From NCBI GenBank assembly GCA_021904315.1, contig CM038910.1, positions 7,378,001 through 7,442,000 of the forward strand: a stretch of DNA of 64,000 nt. Direction: 5' to 3'. The position numbers and the translations under genes were made by a program. This DNA comes from Sphagnum magellanicum (lineage: Eukaryota; Streptophyta; Sphagnopsida; Sphagnales; Sphagnaceae). Below, piece by piece: positions 45,986 through 59,830 of this stretch (position 1 is the stretch's first letter; each line of letters begins with the position of its first letter). A model generated the notes under the pieces. The model saw only the letters and a program-made list of their open reading frames with translations, was not told the origin of the DNA and did no database searches.

Positions 45986-46553
45986 TACCTGGATGACCCA
46001 ATTATCATCCAAGTAGGTTGTCAATCTTTAAATACTAACACAAATTTTTAACAAAAAATTAACATTTAAAATTTATTTAAAATTTAATTTTAAAAAACTT
46101 AAACGAAATTTATCTAAAATATTTAAATTTTATTTTTTAAAAAACAACCTATAACTGGTGTATAACTGACCAGCTTTTCTTAGCAAGTTAGTAACAACTT
46201 ACCCTTATGCATAATCAATGGTTATTGCCCAAAATTTTCAGATAACCTACTTGGCACTCAAATTTCTTTTTGATATTGATAAATTGTGTGGTCCCTAAAA
46301 TAAATTTAAAAAAAAGATAAAAACCTACCTAGCGGTTTTTTTTTTTTTTTTTTTAAATTTAAACAATATACCATATCAACACTAGTAGTAACCTAATAAG
46401 ATTGGCACTAAATAATTATAAGGAAAAAAAAAATCAGGGCTTTTGAGAAATTATTGAGGTGTATGTAACAAGTAAAACAAGACACCTTAATCATTTCATA
46501 ATGGGTTATGCTGAAATCTTACGATAAAATATATTAAATATTCAGCATCAAAG

Positions 46554-46592
<39 letters not shown>

Positions 46593-47790
46593 CAATTTTT
46601 TAATAATAGAAATAAATAAAAAGGTGATTATTTTGTTAGTAAGGTTTAATTTGTTAGGTGTCCTTTTAAAATTTATAAAAAATAGCTACATAAAAACATT
46701 TAATTATGGATGCATAAATCAGTTTAAATAATAATAATAAATTATTATTTTATTAATAAGGTTTGATTTTCTAGGTGAGGTAGTTAATTTACTAGCAAGG
46801 TAACTTTTATGTTTTGATATCTATTTATTGAAAAAGCTAGTTTGTTTCTTTTGTTTTTTTTGTGACATTGAAATTTCCCAAACCCTGGTGTGTTGTGCAC
46901 TTGGTCTTTTAGTTCTTAAAAAAAATTGGTTGAAAAATGAAAAACCCTCATTATTGAAAGTGCAATTTTTTCAGTTTTGGGCAACCTTTAAATTTGCAAG
47001 GTTTTGTAGGATTTCACCAAGATACCGTGCTTCATTGATAGTAGAAATTCTAAAATAAATAGAAGGCATCCATATGACATTTGTGGGATGATTTTTTTTT
47101 CCACAATTTGGACTTGAAATTGAGGGAGAAATGAATGATCAATGATGCACATCCAATGTGCATCTACACAAAATCAAGGAAAGACTAACTTTGTTTTGAC
47201 AAACTTTTAAATTTTTGGGTGACCGTTCCCACTCCTTGCAATGTTCCCCCCCCCCCACATGACTTTTTAAAAACTTGCTTTATATTTATTTTACCTAGCT
47301 AATATACATAATTGTGTTTTACCAATAACCAAGGAAAGGTAATTGATTTTACTAGGGTATTAAATTAAGGGCATAGGCAATGCATGTGGCTATATTCATG
47401 GATTTTTTTGAATCATGGTGACTATCTATTGAATTGTTTTGCGATTGGAAAAAGTTTGGAATTTTATTTTTTGAGCCTATGTACCTTTACTAATTCATCC
47501 CAATGAACATTAATATTGTTTACCAGGGTTTGGGAAATTTCAATGTGACAAAAAAATTGCATATGCATTTCCCGATTGCAATGCATGTGTTTAAAGCATG
47601 ACAACTAACTATTGATTGATGAATCGATTCTATGATTTGAGCTTCCATGAATGAAATCATCATGAATAAACATTGTGATTCATTCACAATTGAAAATATA
47701 TCATGAATGCATGATATTTGTGGAAATAAATTGAGGATTTTTTCACATACAAATATGACCCATTACATGTACATGAACATGAATGAATGA
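45986..47790. other. AT-rich spacer with simple repeats
   Basis: A GT-dinucleotide run of about 16 units lies at 46,559-46,591, a T-run near 46,330 and a C-run near 47,247. One + frame at 46,828-47,058 has no known motif. No gene is called. Confidence 0.5.
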
Positions 47791-48080
47791 ATAACCAAAG
47801 CCCAAAACACCCAACAAAACAAACCCATATACCACCAATTAAATATATTTAATGCTACTAACCTTAAAAGTTCAACTTGAAAGACCAACTAAAGCCCAAA
47901 ACACTCAACAAAACAAACCCATGTACCACCAATTAAATATATTTAATGCTACCAATTTCAAAAGTTCAACTTGAAAGACCAACCAAAGCCCAAAACACCC
48001 AACAAAACAAACCCATGTACCACCAATTAAATATATTTAATGCTACCAACTTTAAGAGTTCAACTTGAAAGACCAACCAA
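47788..48080 (+). repeat. three tandem units of 94 bases
   Basis: AAAGCCCAAAACAC starts at 47,797, 47,891 and 47,985, an exact 94-base period with few substitutions. Each unit contains the AT palindrome ATTAAATATATTTAAT and ends AAGTTCAACTTGAAAGACCAAC. Confidence 0.95.
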
Positions 48081-51000
48081 TCATGGCATCACACATAAAC
48101 TTCACTTAACACAACTTCAAGAGTTCACTTTCTTTTTTACACACCACACCTAAATTTCTCTTAAATTGACCAATCCATCACATGAAATAATGTGCAACTC
48201 CTTAGGATTGGGTACAAAAGCCCACACCATCATTACTTTTAAAATATATATAAACAATGTTTATGAGAGCCTAGCCATAAAAACATTGAACTTCAAGTGT
48301 GACATTATTTTTTTGGATTTGCCGATATGTGTTAATTGTGTTTCCTACATTATGTAGGAGTTCAAAATGGTGGCATATGTGACATAAAACATGATTCAAT
48401 ACCACCATTTGTGATTTCATTTCTACAAGTTATAATAGCCATGAAATTGCACATAAACTTTGCATATTCCTATTAGCATAAGAATAGTAAAATTTCATTC
48501 CAACCAATTAGATGTCACCATGTAGCAAATGTGAAACTATAGGACCAACAAGATTGAAAAGCAATGGATTCTTAAAACATGTTATTATTATCAATCAAAT
48601 TTAAAACTCAATAATTTTACTTGAATCATGTATGCAATATCAAAGTTCTCCTCTTTATCCTCTATTTGGATTGATGGGCAAAACATCAAGTCACCCTTTA
48701 CAAATTACAATCAATCCTACAAGTTTCAATGGCATATTGCTTTCCAACATGCAAAAGAACCCTAAACAATCCAAGCTAGAGAAAAAGTTATCACATGACA
48801 CAATAGGATTATTGTTTTTATACCCCTTTATCCCCTTTATCAAACCAATAATAATCTTCTATCAAATTGCACGTTCAACATCCTCACCACATGCCTCATA
48901 ATACATTTCCAATCTTTGCACATATTTGAGCTAGCATTAACCAAACACCAAATTTTCCCTCCATATCAACAAGGATTAGCTTTCATGTATTGTCAAATGG
49001 GTAAGTATCTCCCACGATACTTAATCATCATCTTATCAACAAATGTTTTATGCTTTGCATTCCAAAAAAATTCACATAGGTCATTGTGAACCTTAACTAT
49101 TCACCTAATCTTTGCAATTTTGTGATAAGTAGGATCTTTTTTATTTTTTACAATTGAGTTGTTATAAACTAGCTAATGTATGCATCTAAATTTGTCCTCA
49201 AACCCTAAAATGATTATATAATTAATAAGGTGTAGGCATCACCAAATAGACCAAAAAAATTAGTCCACCCAAATTCCAATTTAAAAATGATATAGTTTTT
49301 TACATAAACATAAGGACTAGATTAAAAAAATATGTAGATAAAAATATGAAACCATTAGTTCCTTCAATGAATATGTGGTAAGTTGAATACAAAATTTGAA
49401 GAACTTAAATATAATAGGTTATGAGTAAATTTGAACCAATTGGTTAATATGGTGTTCAATACTACTTTTACATTAAAAGTTTGATATATAATGATTATAA
49501 TACGCACTATTTGATGATACATACATATCTTTTAAGCCTCCATTTTAAATTTTAAAAAATTTTAAATCAAAATTTCATTTACTTGCAATTCATTTTGCAA
49601 GATTAAAAAATCTCATGCAAATACATGTTTTCAAAGAAATATATTTAAATATACTAGAAGATGTTGGTTCTTCAAAATTATAATGTAAAGTGAAAGATTG
49701 TCCTTATTTTAATCATTGAGTAAAATAATAATTTTACTTTCAATACTTTTTTGTGTGGTTATTTGTAACTTTTTGTAACAAAGTACAAAATTATGTACTT
49801 GACCATTATTTCACCCAACAATTGTAAGGGTGTAGAAAAAATCAACAAACTAAAACCAAGGAAGCCTATTAGTGTGTGGTATATTTTTTATGACTATGAA
49901 CATGACAACCCCAATGAAAACTTCAAGTTCATGTATAATAAGCTTGTCCTAGTTCAACCCTCCCCTTGTGCCTCCTCCTTCCAACTATAATATAGCATAT
50001 TTGTTAGACATGATTAAAAATCTCTTCAAGGGATGCAAAGGCCAAAAAAGTTGGAAGGAATCAAATTAGGTCTTGTAATTAAGCAAAGATTGGCTTAGCC
50101 TTTGTTCTCCACCTTTCCATACACCTATTGGAATTTGGGTCTTGGGAGAATTTCACATGGTTGGTGCAAACAATTCACCTTTTGGCAAAGTCTTCATGGT
50201 TTACAATGACACATATTCAAGTCCCTATTATTGAGTTGCAAGATGAGAATCCAAAGACCATATTTTTGTGTTGGGTGATAACCACACCCAATTAAACTTA
50301 CCATTAAACACAATATTTTTAGAAGACAAGTTACATGCATAATCAAAATCTTTGACATACTTGTACGACAAATCATGAAATGGAAACACAAATTTATATA
50401 TTCAAACATGAACTAAAATTGAATATTGATATATGGATCTCATAACAACTTTTGCACAATTAAAACACCCCATCATGGAATAAATAACAAAATTATAATC
50501 ATGATAATAACTTCATGAAGGTTAGAATTCTAAAACTACTATTCCCCAAAACTTAATTACATTTATAGTATTAGATGATTCATCAATCACAAGCATGGCC
50601 AACTCATTATGAAGTACAATTACAAATTTATTTTTCAACCTTAAATCAAAAAAATAGTCCAATGAAGCCTAGATCAAATCTATTAGACCGTGATGTTTGT
50701 GATTTACAATTAATTAGTACATTGTTTCTTCAAAATTTATGAAAGTTAGCTCCATCAATTGGGTCCAAATATTTTATTTCACCAACATTCAAAATAGCCA
50801 ACACATTGTTAAGATCTATCTTTGGTGGAGCCTTAGACACCTCTTGCTACCCATTTGCACCCACAAGAAAAAACACAATGACCTCATGACATGATGAAAA
50901 ATTTCAATACATGTAGGGTTTATATGAGAATTTCCACATGTAAAAGGCATTGGAATGTGAGATTCAAACCTTATAGAGGCATGATTGCCTCTTCTTCCTT

Positions 51001-51349
51001 GTGGCAAAACAAGATAACTAAAAGCTTGGTAATCATGTAACAAAATGTGTTTATGAATGCATTACCTACATCCTCATTTTGTGGACTAAAGATTAGAAGG
51101 ATAATTTTACTTTCCATTCTATAGAAATTTATGTTGGTTTTTAACACCACATGTGTAACAACATTGGGTATCATGACTAAATGTTTAGTTGCACCTCCAT
51201 CATTGGAAAACTACTTCACTTACAAAGTAAAATTAAGGAAATTGGCCTTCAAAAAAAAATTGTTTGAATGGGGAGTGAAACTTACACTATCATAACCACA
51301 ATCTCCTTGAGAAACATGATTTGTAGAAGATGAGTTTGGGAAAATAAAT
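48081..51349. other. AT-rich spacer, no gene seen
   Basis: Only short frames are found and none has a recognisable protein motif. No structured repeat is evident by eye. Confidence 0.5.
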
Positions 51350-52080
51350 GGAAAGGGGGCATTCTAATTGCCATTGCCCCTCTCCCTAAACTCCTACTTC
51401 AAATTGAGTTTGGGGGGGGGGGGCATAAAATTTGGTAAATGCAAGAAAATGACCTCACCACCATTACCATAGGTTGGAACATTTTGTGTGTTCTTTCTTA
51501 TAAGGATGAATTTTTAAAAAAGAAAATAGAAAGGGGGGCTTGGGATTCATGCCATCATTGCCCCCCTTTCACTCAATTTTTGATGAGAATGAAATTTGGG
51601 GAAAAAGGGGCATGGGACAAAATTTTGCAAAGGTTTCATGTAAACCTCTCTACCATCACTACTAGTTAAAACTTGATGCAAATGGGATTTTCAAGTGGGG
51701 GGGGTTAGGAAACAAATTGACAAAGGTTTCATCAAGAACTTTTCACCAACACTAATGGCAATAAATTGCTATGAATGAAATTTGGGAGGACTAATGGCTA
51801 GAACTTGATGCAAATGGGATTTTCAAGTGAGGGGTTAAGAAACAAATTGACAAAGGTATCATCAAGAATTCTTGATCAACAATGGTGCCAAGAAATTACT
51901 ATGAATGATTTGGGAGGGGGGGGGTTGCGGAATGGTAGAAGTATTGTTGAGAACTCTCTACCATCACTAATGGTTAAAATTTGTTGAGAATGAAATCGGG
52001 GGGAAGAAGGGGTGAAATGTTTTGGCAAAAGTGATTCAATAACTTCTCCACCATTACGAATATTGCAGAGTTCTTGTAAG
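51350..52080 (+). repeat. degenerate minisatellite with G-runs
   Basis: The phrase ACTTGATGCAAATGGGATTT occurs at 51,671 and 51,803 (132-base offset), each followed by TTCAAGTG, a G-run, AACAAATTGACAAAGGT and ATCAAGAA. Looser copies with ACCATCACTA(A/C)T, GAATGAAAT and GGGG runs extend the array on both sides. Confidence 0.65.
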
Positions 52081-54560
52081 ATAAAAAATGCCACAAAACA
52101 ATAACAATAAGTAGGAAGAAGGAGTTGTGAGAAATTTGCATTACCATTGTTGCTATCATGCATTTCTTGTCAATCTTTTTTTTAGTTCCAATTATCTTGT
52201 TGGGTGGCTTGGCCGCCAATTTTCTTGCAATATTTGGTTGAGTTCACCAAAGTTCAAATTGTTTGCTCCCTAATTTTTATGATCAACTCATACAACAACC
52301 AATCTATGCGACAACAAAACAAAACAAAAAAAGTTACAAAGACCTAGATCTTATGGCCATAAAACTCCTTTGGGTTTTTGGACCTTGAAAAAGTTTTTTT
52401 AGTTAATTTATAGTAGATTTTGTTGTATGATCAACTCCTCTTGGTGTTGGTCATCCTTCGACCAACATTCAAGTTTTACAAGCAATTTATAACAATGAAA
52501 CTCTTTAGCTAAATTAATGGTTGTAGTTTCCACTATAACTTAGTTGACCAACAACATTACAACTAAATAGTTCACCCAGCAAACCATTGCTTCAAAAAAA
52601 TAAATCCTTGAACATTTTCATCTCTCAAAAAAATGCACACTCCACCTTCAAAAATGGGAACACAACACTATTTAACATGGGTATTGTAGAAATCTTCAAA
52701 GTTTCTTGGATGTTCCAAACCTTCTTTTCACATTGCAAAGCTCACTTATATCTTAAATCAACGCTTCACAAGCATGTGATAAAAACATTTATGGGTGGGA
52801 ATGATGGAATCCTATGAAGTCCATAATAGTTTTACTTGATTTTTGGCCTAGGAGTTGGTACCTAAATATATAGTTAGGGCAATGGACCATTTAAATCCAT
52901 TGTGTCAATAAAAGGATTTAATGGAAATGTCAATGTGTAGAAAAGAAATGTCTTGTGAAAAAGATGAAAAATCATTTTATTTTCAAAAAAAATTGTTCAA
53001 AAGGTTGACATTTTCCAACATTCTTCATTGAGTTTAATTTAATATTTTAAAAATGTGTTCACAAATTGATTCATTTTGCTTTGATTGATGAACCAAAGGA
53101 AGGGGTTTGTTATAATTCTTGTATCAACAAACATCCAAAAGCCAATGTTGACATTATAAAGGAAATGTTGTTATTTTTCTTTTCATTATAATTTGTCGAG
53201 ATTAAGTGATGAAATTGAAACAAGCTATTCTTTGAACTTTTGAAGCAATAGTATGAAACCTTTACTTTTTTTGTAACACCATGTTTGGTGCTTACAAAAA
53301 CACATGTTTTAAAAAAAATAAAAATCTATAATCTCTCTATCAAATTAAGCAAAACATAATTCGAAATTTCCATCGTTAAAAAAAAAAAAAGGTTTTCAAT
53401 GGAGGATAACTTTTCTCAAAGATGGGGATTGACTCAAATGAATCCAACTTTAAACCATAATATTGTATTTTGTTGTTCATGCACTTGTTTTTGTCCATTC
53501 ATTCCTTGTTTTTCAAACAATTAATTTCAAATCATTTTGCTCATTCATTCACTTGGTAATTTTATAGCTAAGGTGGTGGGGTAAGATAAAATAATGACAA
53601 AATATTAGAAAACAAATAATATCATCACCCTACTATTTTTTTTATTTTTTCTTATTCCCATGTGTTCCCATCATGTTCCCATAAGGTTCTCATTAAATCC
53701 TCAAAAGGTTCCACAAGTTCCTAAGTTATTCCCCAACGCGTTCCCAATAACACTTGAGTTATATCCCATATGGCATGCCCAAAGTTCAAGCCTCATGTAT
53801 ATAAACTGAAAAGGTGGGCCATAGGGAGCACATTTGTTTCTAGTTTGTGAATAGTGTTTCCAAGACGTGCTTCTATTGGAAGAGTGCCCAAAATGTTCCA
53901 AATTTTTTTGGTGATGGGCCAAATCAAGATGGCTCCTTCAAAACAAAAAAACATGAGCACACCCATGGAACTAATTAATATGAATTGCACTATGTCCATT
54001 TGGGGGAACTTTGTCGAATTAGTGGGATTTAAGTTTCAAATTTTTCATTGCAATCTAGAAATTGTTCTTCATGTAGGAGGGTATACTAGTAAGGGTTAGG
54101 GTAAATGATCCCTATTCAAAGGTCTTGGGTAAGAGCAAATACATTTGCCTCTTACATAAATGAGTAAAGATGTTACCTATATGACACTCACCTAATGTAA
54201 AACTAGAAGATGTGTAATAATATGTTATCTATATGAGTACCTAATGTAAAACTAGAATATGTTGTAATAATATGTCTTACAAGCATGGCACATTTGGTAA
54301 CTGAAGATAGAGACAATCAATTGTGCATGTTGTTGGCATTTGCAAGTGTGAACACACATGACATTAAGAATGGCATCACGAGGAAGAAAGTAAAATTTTA
54401 AAAGGCCCTTTGGCACCTTTAATATTAACATTAAATGCATACCCAAAACACCCATAGTTGATTCTATTGGGGTTTCATGGTTACAAATGTAATGATTTTG
54501 CTCAAGACAAGTGCAAAGAACAGGAATAGATAGATAATTCCCTTGTATAGTCCCCGGGTG
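52081..54560. other. AT-rich spacer, no gene seen
   Basis: No coding or RNA feature is supported. TGTTCCCAT/GTTCCCA phrases recur at 53,660-53,750 without a regular period. Confidence 0.5.
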
Positions 54561-54581
54561 TTTTTTTTTTTTAATTTTAAA

Positions 54582-54582
<1 letters not shown>

Positions 54583-54620
<38 letters not shown>

Positions 54621-54623
54621 TTA
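54583..54623. repeat. perfect AAT/ATT triplet palindrome
   Basis: About seven AAT units run directly into about seven ATT units, so the tract is self-complementary over about 40 bases and could form a cruciform. Confidence 0.9.
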
Positions 54624-54954
54624 GGGTGGGGCAATTTTTTTAAAATATAAATTTCCCAAAAAAAAGGTTTGGGTTTGGGATTTTTAATCACCAGATTTTG
54701 AGAAAAGGTATAATAAAATTGCAGTAGGTTAGCCAATCCAAAAGAAAAAAGAAAAAAAAAAGGGATGCTTCAAGTTATTTATTTCCATATATCATTTATA
54801 ACCAAAATTTCACTAAAATTTCTTCTCATACATCCACTCAAACTTTCATGCAAAATTCATGGGAATGTGATTCTTAAGGTGGGCTTAAAAAAACTGGTCA
54901 CAAGTCACACAAACCTATTTCCCCATTTCAGTCCTTGATTTCAAATTCATTCAA

Positions 54955-55240
54955 CACTCGTGTAGCTTATGCCGTTGGCCCCAAGTGTGAACACATTCTT
55001 TTATTTTTCCACGTTTTCAGAATTGAATTTTTTTCTAAATTCAACAATTGTGAGACAAACCCATTTGAGGAATCAATTGATTTTTTTACCTTTCAAACCC
55101 CTTTTTATTTTTGCAATTTAAAAATAAAAATAAAATTCCAGCAACAAAATCCACTCAAAAAATCAATATTTTCCACACCTTAGCTCTGAAAATTGTGAAA
55201 TAAACTCTAATAAATCTGACTCGTTCATTCATTCATTCAT
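54955..55240 (+). repeat. dispersed AT-rich repeat, copy A
   Basis: The block order (G(C/T)CGTTGGCCC.AA.TGTGA, CAATTGATTTTT, GCAATTTAA, CAACAAAA, ACTCAAAA, TCAATATTTTCCAC, ACCTTAG.TCT and CTCATTCA-like end) is shared with 61,680-61,870 in the same orientation. A third, weaker copy may lie at 61,870-62,040. ATTC tetranucleotides follow at 55,225-55,248. Confidence 0.5.
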
Positions 55241-58079
55241 TCATTCAACCACAAGCTACTGGAGTGTGTGTGTGCATGGGGTGGGTCACCAATAAATCCA
55301 TCTCCACTCGATCGGCTTGAACTTACAACCCAGCTCAACTCCAGGAGGTCTTCTGATGGAGGAAGAAGAAGAGATGGGAAGGAGGAGAAATGGGGTTAAT
55401 CATGGGTATACCAACTAACCAACCAACCAACCAACCACTTCATACAACCTATCCAACCACTTCATACTATAAACTTCATACTAACAAGATTACCACATTT
55501 TGGTAGGAAAAGCAATAATAAATAATTTTTTTGCATGAAATTTTGTATTTGGTGGTATGTACTTGACAAAATTTTGTTTGGGATCTCTCTATTAATTAAG
55601 TAAAGGTAGGCTAATTAGGTAATTGTTTGTTTGGCCCTTCTTGCCTTGTAAGGTAGGGATATTGTGTTGAGAATCATTATAGAGTATAGTAGCTTCAAGG
55701 GGATTTTGTGTCCCCCTAACCTAAAAACTAGGTGAGATGATTCATCCGAATTTGGTTGTAAAATGATTCACATTCATTTTTTCACATTTTTTCATTTTCT
55801 GTGCCACCTTCTCGAATGTGCACCCACTTTGTCACCAATCCATAACTCACAAAACTAAATATCAAACTATTTGTCTCCAAAAATGATTATGGCACTCAAC
55901 ATACATAAAAATTCATATAGTTCTTTCAAAATGTGACAATGTGATTGAAAACATTCAAATACACATATCATGGCAACTATTTTTCTTTGGTTTAAAAATT
56001 TGCGCAAATGTGAAAAATAAATATGAAATGGGAATATTTGATTTGATTTTTTTTAGAAATCAATCATTAGATTTTTAAAAATTAAAAATCATGTTATGAC
56101 ATTTCCCTATTGGTTTTGGTTTGGTAACAATTTTTTAAATGTTTAGATAGGTTCCTAGAATATGTCATTATTTAATGTGAGATCCCTTTTGGGTTCCTCA
56201 TGACTAATGTGATGTTAAAAAATGAAAAAATAATCATGACAATTTTTCTTTTATAACAACATGATAATGCACTTTTTTTTATAATTATTTTTTGTTTTCC
56301 CCCTACTTATGATCAACTTATCATACAATTTCAATTTTTGATATTAAATTAATGACAAGGCCATTGTGTATAACACACCTTGTTTTGTTTGTTAGGTTCA
56401 AACTTGAGATCTTCCCCTCTCCCCCAAAGCTCTTGGTATTATTGGAAAGCTTTTGACTTTTGATGAATAGTGCTTTGCAATGTGTTTTTTTTGGGTCATT
56501 GTTGGATGAAGAAGAAATTTTGGCACTTTTCATCCAATGTTGATTAAAACAAGTGGTAATTTAAATGTTTTAAAGGATTAAAGTTTTTGCTATAGCATAT
56601 GAAGTTTTGGTGACATGGAAACTATATGGTAATTGTAGGAAAAATGAATTGGGTGACAACAAGGATGCTCCTATTTAATTTTTATTTGCAACTTGAATGC
56701 AAACCAAAGCTAAAAAATTGCAACTAAAACCCATTTTATGGTGGGCACTATGTGAAAACAACGAACAAGGGGGCTAAAAACTTGTGACTCATGCAAAATC
56801 TAAATGTCAAATGTAATTACAAGATTGAACAACTCTCATTCACAAATGTGCCTCTCAGGGGGTTGAACCCCAATCTAATTTTGGATCCTCCTTAATTAGA
56901 ATAAAAGGATGGTTTGCATAAAACAAGCAACACTAATACATACATTTGAAACAAATGTGCTTGCTCCAACATGGGCCTATTAGTTCATCCCAATGCCAAA
57001 AGGTTTCTACTTATAAAAATCTTCCTACATATGCCAAAAACCCAACTAATTGCAACCCACCAAAGTTTCATGCACTTGCAAATGCTAAATTGTTAACCCC
57101 CTTTCATAAACAATGCCATGAACATGCATTTAACAAAAACAAACAAAACAAGGTACCAAGGAATCCAAAGTTGTTTTTTTTCTAAATTAATTTTGAGGAT
57201 TCGTCTTTCTCAAATTTGTTGAAAAAAAATCAACCAATGCAAATGCCCATTCAAAGTAAATGCATAAGGCACATAACATTTTTCCCAACACTTGGATGAT
57301 GAAAAACTTGGTTGCCTAAAACTCTAGCCAATTAATGTTGTTTGCCATACCAATTTTTTCCCTTAGCATCACAAGTTGTAGTGTATAGAGGAAAAATTTG
57401 CATCATGTAAAATTGTTGTTCATACATGCAAAGCACTAGGTCCAAATTTGTGGTCAATTAATTGTGGAGTTAAAATTTTATGAAGTTCATCGTAGAAAAT
57501 GTGTGTTCATTTTCAACACTACCATGAACCATCCCAATTGCCATCTCCACTAATTTCACATATTTAAACAATCTAAAAGAAACAATGGCATTATAAATCA
57601 CTTGTCCCCACATCTTATTTATAACATTTCCAGATTATAGTGGATGTAATGCACCATGGATGTTTGTCTTTATAGTTGTTGGTCAAGCAATGATGGATCC
57701 AACAAAGGTCCAACCACAGTTTTAAATGTAACTATTGTTTTTTGGTGCCAAAAAAATGTTTTCAAAATTAATAGGTGACCTAGAAATGTTGTTTCTACAT
57801 TAGGTGTTATTTAATATTAAGGATAAATGATCGTATTAGCACTTGTGAATCTTTGGGAAGGAAAACATTTTTAAAGTTCTTTGATAGAATCCTTTGTTGC
57901 ACTCATGCACTACTTTTTTTATAAATGATATTACATGTTCCCAATTAGTCATGTTCACCATGAACACCTTTCTAGTTGTTTAATATGTCTTGTGTAACAT
58001 GGACATCCAATTATGAAACTTGAATGTCAAATGCTCAATCTAAGTCTATGGTTCCAACCACCACACAATATGTAGAGCA
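55241..58079. other. AT-rich spacer, no gene seen
   Basis: An ACCA tetranucleotide run is present at about 55,415-55,437. No supported coding region; frames such as 56,946-57,185 lack known motifs. Confidence 0.5.
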
Positions 58080-58690
58080 TCACAAATATGGTTTACCAAG
58101 GTGTTGAAGATTTGAAATTAAGGGGTTGTCATACTTTTCATGAAGGTCTACATACATGGTATACAAATCGCACACAATGAGCTTGATTAAAAGTCTCCCT
58201 AGCTTGGAGCATCTTTGACAAACTTTGCACCAACTCCAACATGGCAAGACACATTTCAAACCCAAAACAATGTCATAATCACAAAATAATCCATAATTGG
58301 TTTTTGTAAGGGTGTTCCTTGGGTTGTCTTCACTCATCTTCACGAGAAGTGATTCATATTCAAATAAGACATGTTTGGAAGGTGCAAGCATATAAACCCA
58401 TTGTGTTTTAACATTGCAAAATTTTTTTTGACCTTTGGCTTCCGTGATTTCTATTAGCTTGGTATGTTAAAGTTGCCTTTTAGAAAAGTGAACAAAATAC
58501 ATGTACATTGAAACAAGCAAGTCCCCAATCTTCATAACAATTTGGACAATGTTTATATATCAAAATTATAGAAATGAGGCATGGAGTGGATGCCCATCAT
58601 AAATGGTGCATGTTTTTGCATCATTTGCATCATCACACCAATATTTAAACCCTAGAAAACAACGACACCATCTACAACAAAACATACAAG
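58080..58690 (-). pseudogene. decayed hAT-like transposase relic
   Basis: Reading the minus strand downwards, fragments appear in order across frames: a GIHSMPHF-like segment near 58,590, then IGDLLVSMYMYFVHFSKRQL, EITEAKGQKIL, and a continuous frame at 58,391-58,080 with MLAPSKHVLFEYESLLVKMSEDNP, CDYDIVLGLKCVLP and CDLYTMYVD. I recognise this as the central part of a repeated plant transposase-like protein (hAT-like, with a HC.AHRTNL...PKRHLEF...KTRW.SML core); the class name is from memory. Several stops and frame changes show it is dead. No terminal repeats were found. Confidence 0.5.
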
Positions 58691-59298
58691 TTTTGATGCC
58701 AACTCCCTTTTTTACAATCTTCCAAAAGTAGCTAAAGAATCCACCAACATAGTGGTTAGCTTGATGGACCCACCACCTTTAATGATCTTTTGGAAATTCA
58801 ACAATATTGGAACCTTCATCCAATTTTGATTATCAAGAATTATATTACCTCATCACAATTGAATGAAGTAAAATGAAAGGTTTGAATAACATGTCATGTT
58901 GTAGCCAAGACCACATTATGCATGTAGTTTGTCATTTTCCACCCACTAGAATCACTCTAGTGTTTCTTTAATGTTTTGTCAATTTTCAAAAACCCAAACA
59001 ATCCTTACATGTTCTCGAAGTTGGTAATTAACTTTTTGTCTTACAAAAGATGGAAAATAATAACAAATTATTGCACGTACTTTTTCAGTAGCCCTTTCTC
59101 AAATGATCACTTGTTGAAAAATAGAATTAGACCATGTAATAGTATAGCACATTCGGTGTCAAAGCTTGTGTAAAAATCACCAACTTTCTACCTTGGAGGA
59201 AGGTGCATACATTTCCTTCTCCCATTGTGTTTGTTGAGGCCATCTAATTTTAACATTGATAGTCTTTCATGATATTCTACCAATCTTACATCATATTT
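58691..59298. other. AT-rich spacer
   Basis: It may include more of the transposase relic upstream on the minus strand, but no motif could be read with confidence. Confidence 0.35.
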
Positions 59299-59830
59299 GT
59301 GAATGAAGAAGGCACTACACTAGAAAAATGTTTTGATTTAACAAATGATGTGAAATAACAATTGTAGTAAGTTGTTGCACCCAATAAACATGTGCAATAA
59401 ATAAAAAACATGAATTAAAAAAAAGTTTTAATTTAAACCCTAAACTAATAAAATAAACACCAAATGTCATTACATGAACGTGATGGGCTAAACAACAACT
59501 ACATCAAATTTTTATACCCAATAAACTCCTATAACCAAACAAATTGAAACAAACATTTTTGTGAATGAAAAAGGCATTACACAAGAAAAAAATTATGGTT
59601 TAAACCCTAAACCTTAAACATTACCTAAAGATGATGTCAAACAACAATTGTAGCAAGTTCTTGCACCCAATGGACTCTTGCAACTAAACAATTTACAACA
59701 AACAAATTAGTGAATGAGGAAGACATTATAGAAAAGAAAGGTTGTGGTTTAAACCTTAAACCTTAAACATTACTTGGAGATGATCCCAAATAACAATTGT
59801 AGCAAAGATCTTGCAAACAACCTATCTAGC
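59299..59830 (+). repeat. long-period tandem repeat, about three degenerate units
   Basis: GTGAATGA(A/G)(A/G)AAGGCA-like starts occur at 59,299, 59,561 and 59,710 (the last two 149 apart). Each is followed by GGTTTAAACC(C/T)TAAAC, ACAATTGTAG.AAG and TTGCACCCAAT. The first unit is longer. Confidence 0.65.

Noticed and set aside
47788..48080. CRISPR-like array
   Set aside because: The whole 94-base unit is repeated with no unique spacers, and the DNA is plant nuclear.
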